Below, one piece after another: positions 4,638 through 5,408 of a stretch of 5,408 nucleotides of DNA. Below the pieces are notes generated by a model. The model was not told the DNA's origin and searched no databases. It saw nothing but the letters and a program-made list of their open reading frames with translations. The position numbers were made by a program, and so were the translations under genes. The stretch's first letter is position 1, and the number at the start of each line of letters is the position of its first letter. The stretch is from Chitinophagaceae bacterium (GTDB taxonomy: Bacteria; Bacteroidota; Bacteroidia; Chitinophagales; Chitinophagaceae), in NCBI GenBank assembly GCA_025455245.1, contig JALOMX010000173.1, forward strand, positions 1-5,408. Direction: 5' to 3'.

Positions 4638-5408
4638 GAAAAAATGTATTCGCATTGTACACAGTGTAACTGCACTGATACTTGCAACGGTTATCTGCAA
4701 TGGGTTTAAGGCCGGCGCCCAAAATGTTGGTATAGGCACCAACACGCCCTTAAGTAATCTGCATATTCGGGGAGGCAGTGCTGCCGGGCTGCTCATTGAT
4801 AATATTAATGGTATAGGCAGCTCGGGAATCGAGATAAAATCAAGCACCACTGTAAACCAATCCCTGTTTATTTCGCATAACAACAGCAACAATGCCGGTA
4901 CCATTGCAGGAGTATCCATTTCCGGATTATCAATGATCCATACGGGAACTGCAAGTACGGCAGGACTATTGCTCGGTACGACCAACCTCCACCCGATATA
5001 TTTTATTACCAATGCTACAAAGCAAATGGTGATTACACCCGAAGGGAGAATTGCAATAGGAACAAATGCGCTTAATCCCAATAACAATTCAGTATTGGAT
5101 ATTCAAGGTACAAACGGAGGTTTGCTTATACCAAGGCTTACCACGGCACAAAGGGATGCTATACCCTCACCACCCAATGGATTAATGTTGTATAATACTA
5201 CCACCAACTCGCCAAACTATTTCAAAACAGGAACCGGATGGGTTGAAGTTAGCGGCGGCGTAGCCACACCCTCATGGAGCCTTACCGGAAACATCGGCAC
5301 AAATGCAAACAACTTTATAGGGACTTTGGATCCTGCACCGTTGCTATTTCGTGTAAATGGCTTTAATGCCGGAGCCATTCATGCAGCTGAAAGTATTGGC
5401 AGTACATA
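4636..5408 (+). CDS. Secreted GIGT-repeat surface protein, probable S74/tail-fibre-like family, 3'-partial
   Basis: 257 residues are visible and the frame is still open at the window edge; the last two bases are TA, so either a sense codon or a stop could follow. The ATG is followed by a signal peptide (MKKCIR, hydrophobic core, cleavage near AGA-QN, residue 28). C21 does not fit a lipobox, so it is not predicted to be a lipoprotein. The mature part opens with NVGIGTNTPLSNLHI (30-44), a motif repeated more loosely at 138-156 (RIAIGT...NSVLDI). Next come GLLIPRLTTAQRDAI (162-176), GLMLYNTTTNSPNYF (182-196) and GWVEV, then SWSLTGNIGTNANNFIGT (213-230) and LLFRVNGFNAG. In Bacteroidota relatives these modules precede repetitive beta-rich stalks and often a C-terminal intramolecular chaperone of peptidase-S74 type; that part would lie outside the window. 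A role as an exported adhesin or filament is inferred. The Asn/Thr/Gly-rich composition fits an extracellular protein. It follows the LytTR regulator by 142 bases on the same strand. Confidence 0.85.
   Translation, partial: MKKCIRIVHSVTALILATVICNGFKAGAQNVGIGTNTPLSNLHIRGGSAAGLLIDNINGIGSSGIEIKSSTTVNQSLFISHNNSNNAGTIAGVSISGLSMIHTGTASTAGLLLGTTNLHPIYFITNATKQMVITPEGRIAIGTNALNPNNNSVLDIQGTNGGLLIPRLTTAQRDAIPSPPNGLMLYNTTTNSPNYFKTGTGWVEVSGGVATPSWSLTGNIGTNANNFIGTLDPAPLLFRVNGFNAGAIHAAESIGST

Noticed and set aside
4548..5087. Open frame of 179 codons on the minus strand
   Set aside because: It is antisense to the secreted-protein gene, whose + frame has a signal peptide and recognisable Bacteroidota modules. 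The minus-strand translation is a hydrophobic shadow without family motifs.

Overview
The window reads as ordinary chromosomal DNA from a member of the Bacteroidota, probably a Chitinophagales/Saprospirales-type environmental lineage. The evidence is: moderately AT-rich DNA; A-rich leaders instead of Shine-Dalgarno sites; a periplasmic-TPR sensor kinase paired with a LytTR response regulator; and a secreted GIGT-repeat protein of the kind found in that phylum. All five genes lie on the + strand. No RNA gene, insertion sequence, CRISPR array or phage gene is visible.

Layout. Positions 2-595 hold a nearly complete Uma2-family (DUF820) PD-(D/E)XK nuclease-like gene cut at its 5' end by the window edge. 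Positions 744-1679 encode a 311-residue cytoplasmic protein of unknown function, with two conserved-looking ends joined by a very acidic linker. Positions 1825-3735 (TPR sensor histidine kinase, HisKA_2 type, GTG start) and 3747-4493 (REC-LytTR response regulator) are 11 bases apart and form a two-component operon. Positions 4636 to the window end hold the N-terminal part of a secreted protein. It has the Bacteroidota 'VGIGT...P...L-I', 'GLLIPRLTTAQRDAI' and 'SWSLTGN.GT...NFIGT' motifs, which in relatives usually precede repetitive stalk regions and a C-terminal peptidase-S74 (endosialidase-type) chaperone.

How they may work together. The most informative non-coding signal is a sequence of about 35 bases that occurs twice: at 1732-1765, upstream of the kinase gene, and at 4516-4552, upstream of the secreted-protein gene. 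The two copies share a CATCCG core with similar flanks. Upstream of the kinase, part of this element is also repeated in tandem (1756-1773 and 1783-1802). LytTR regulators bind direct repeats, so the simplest model is that the encoded regulator controls both its own operon and the neighbouring surface-protein gene. This is inference from sequence similarity only. The start codon of the secreted-protein gene also lies inside one arm of a perfect 11-bp inverted repeat. Nothing in the window requires a wholly new defence or mobile system; the candidate novelty is this small sensor-regulator-surface protein regulon.
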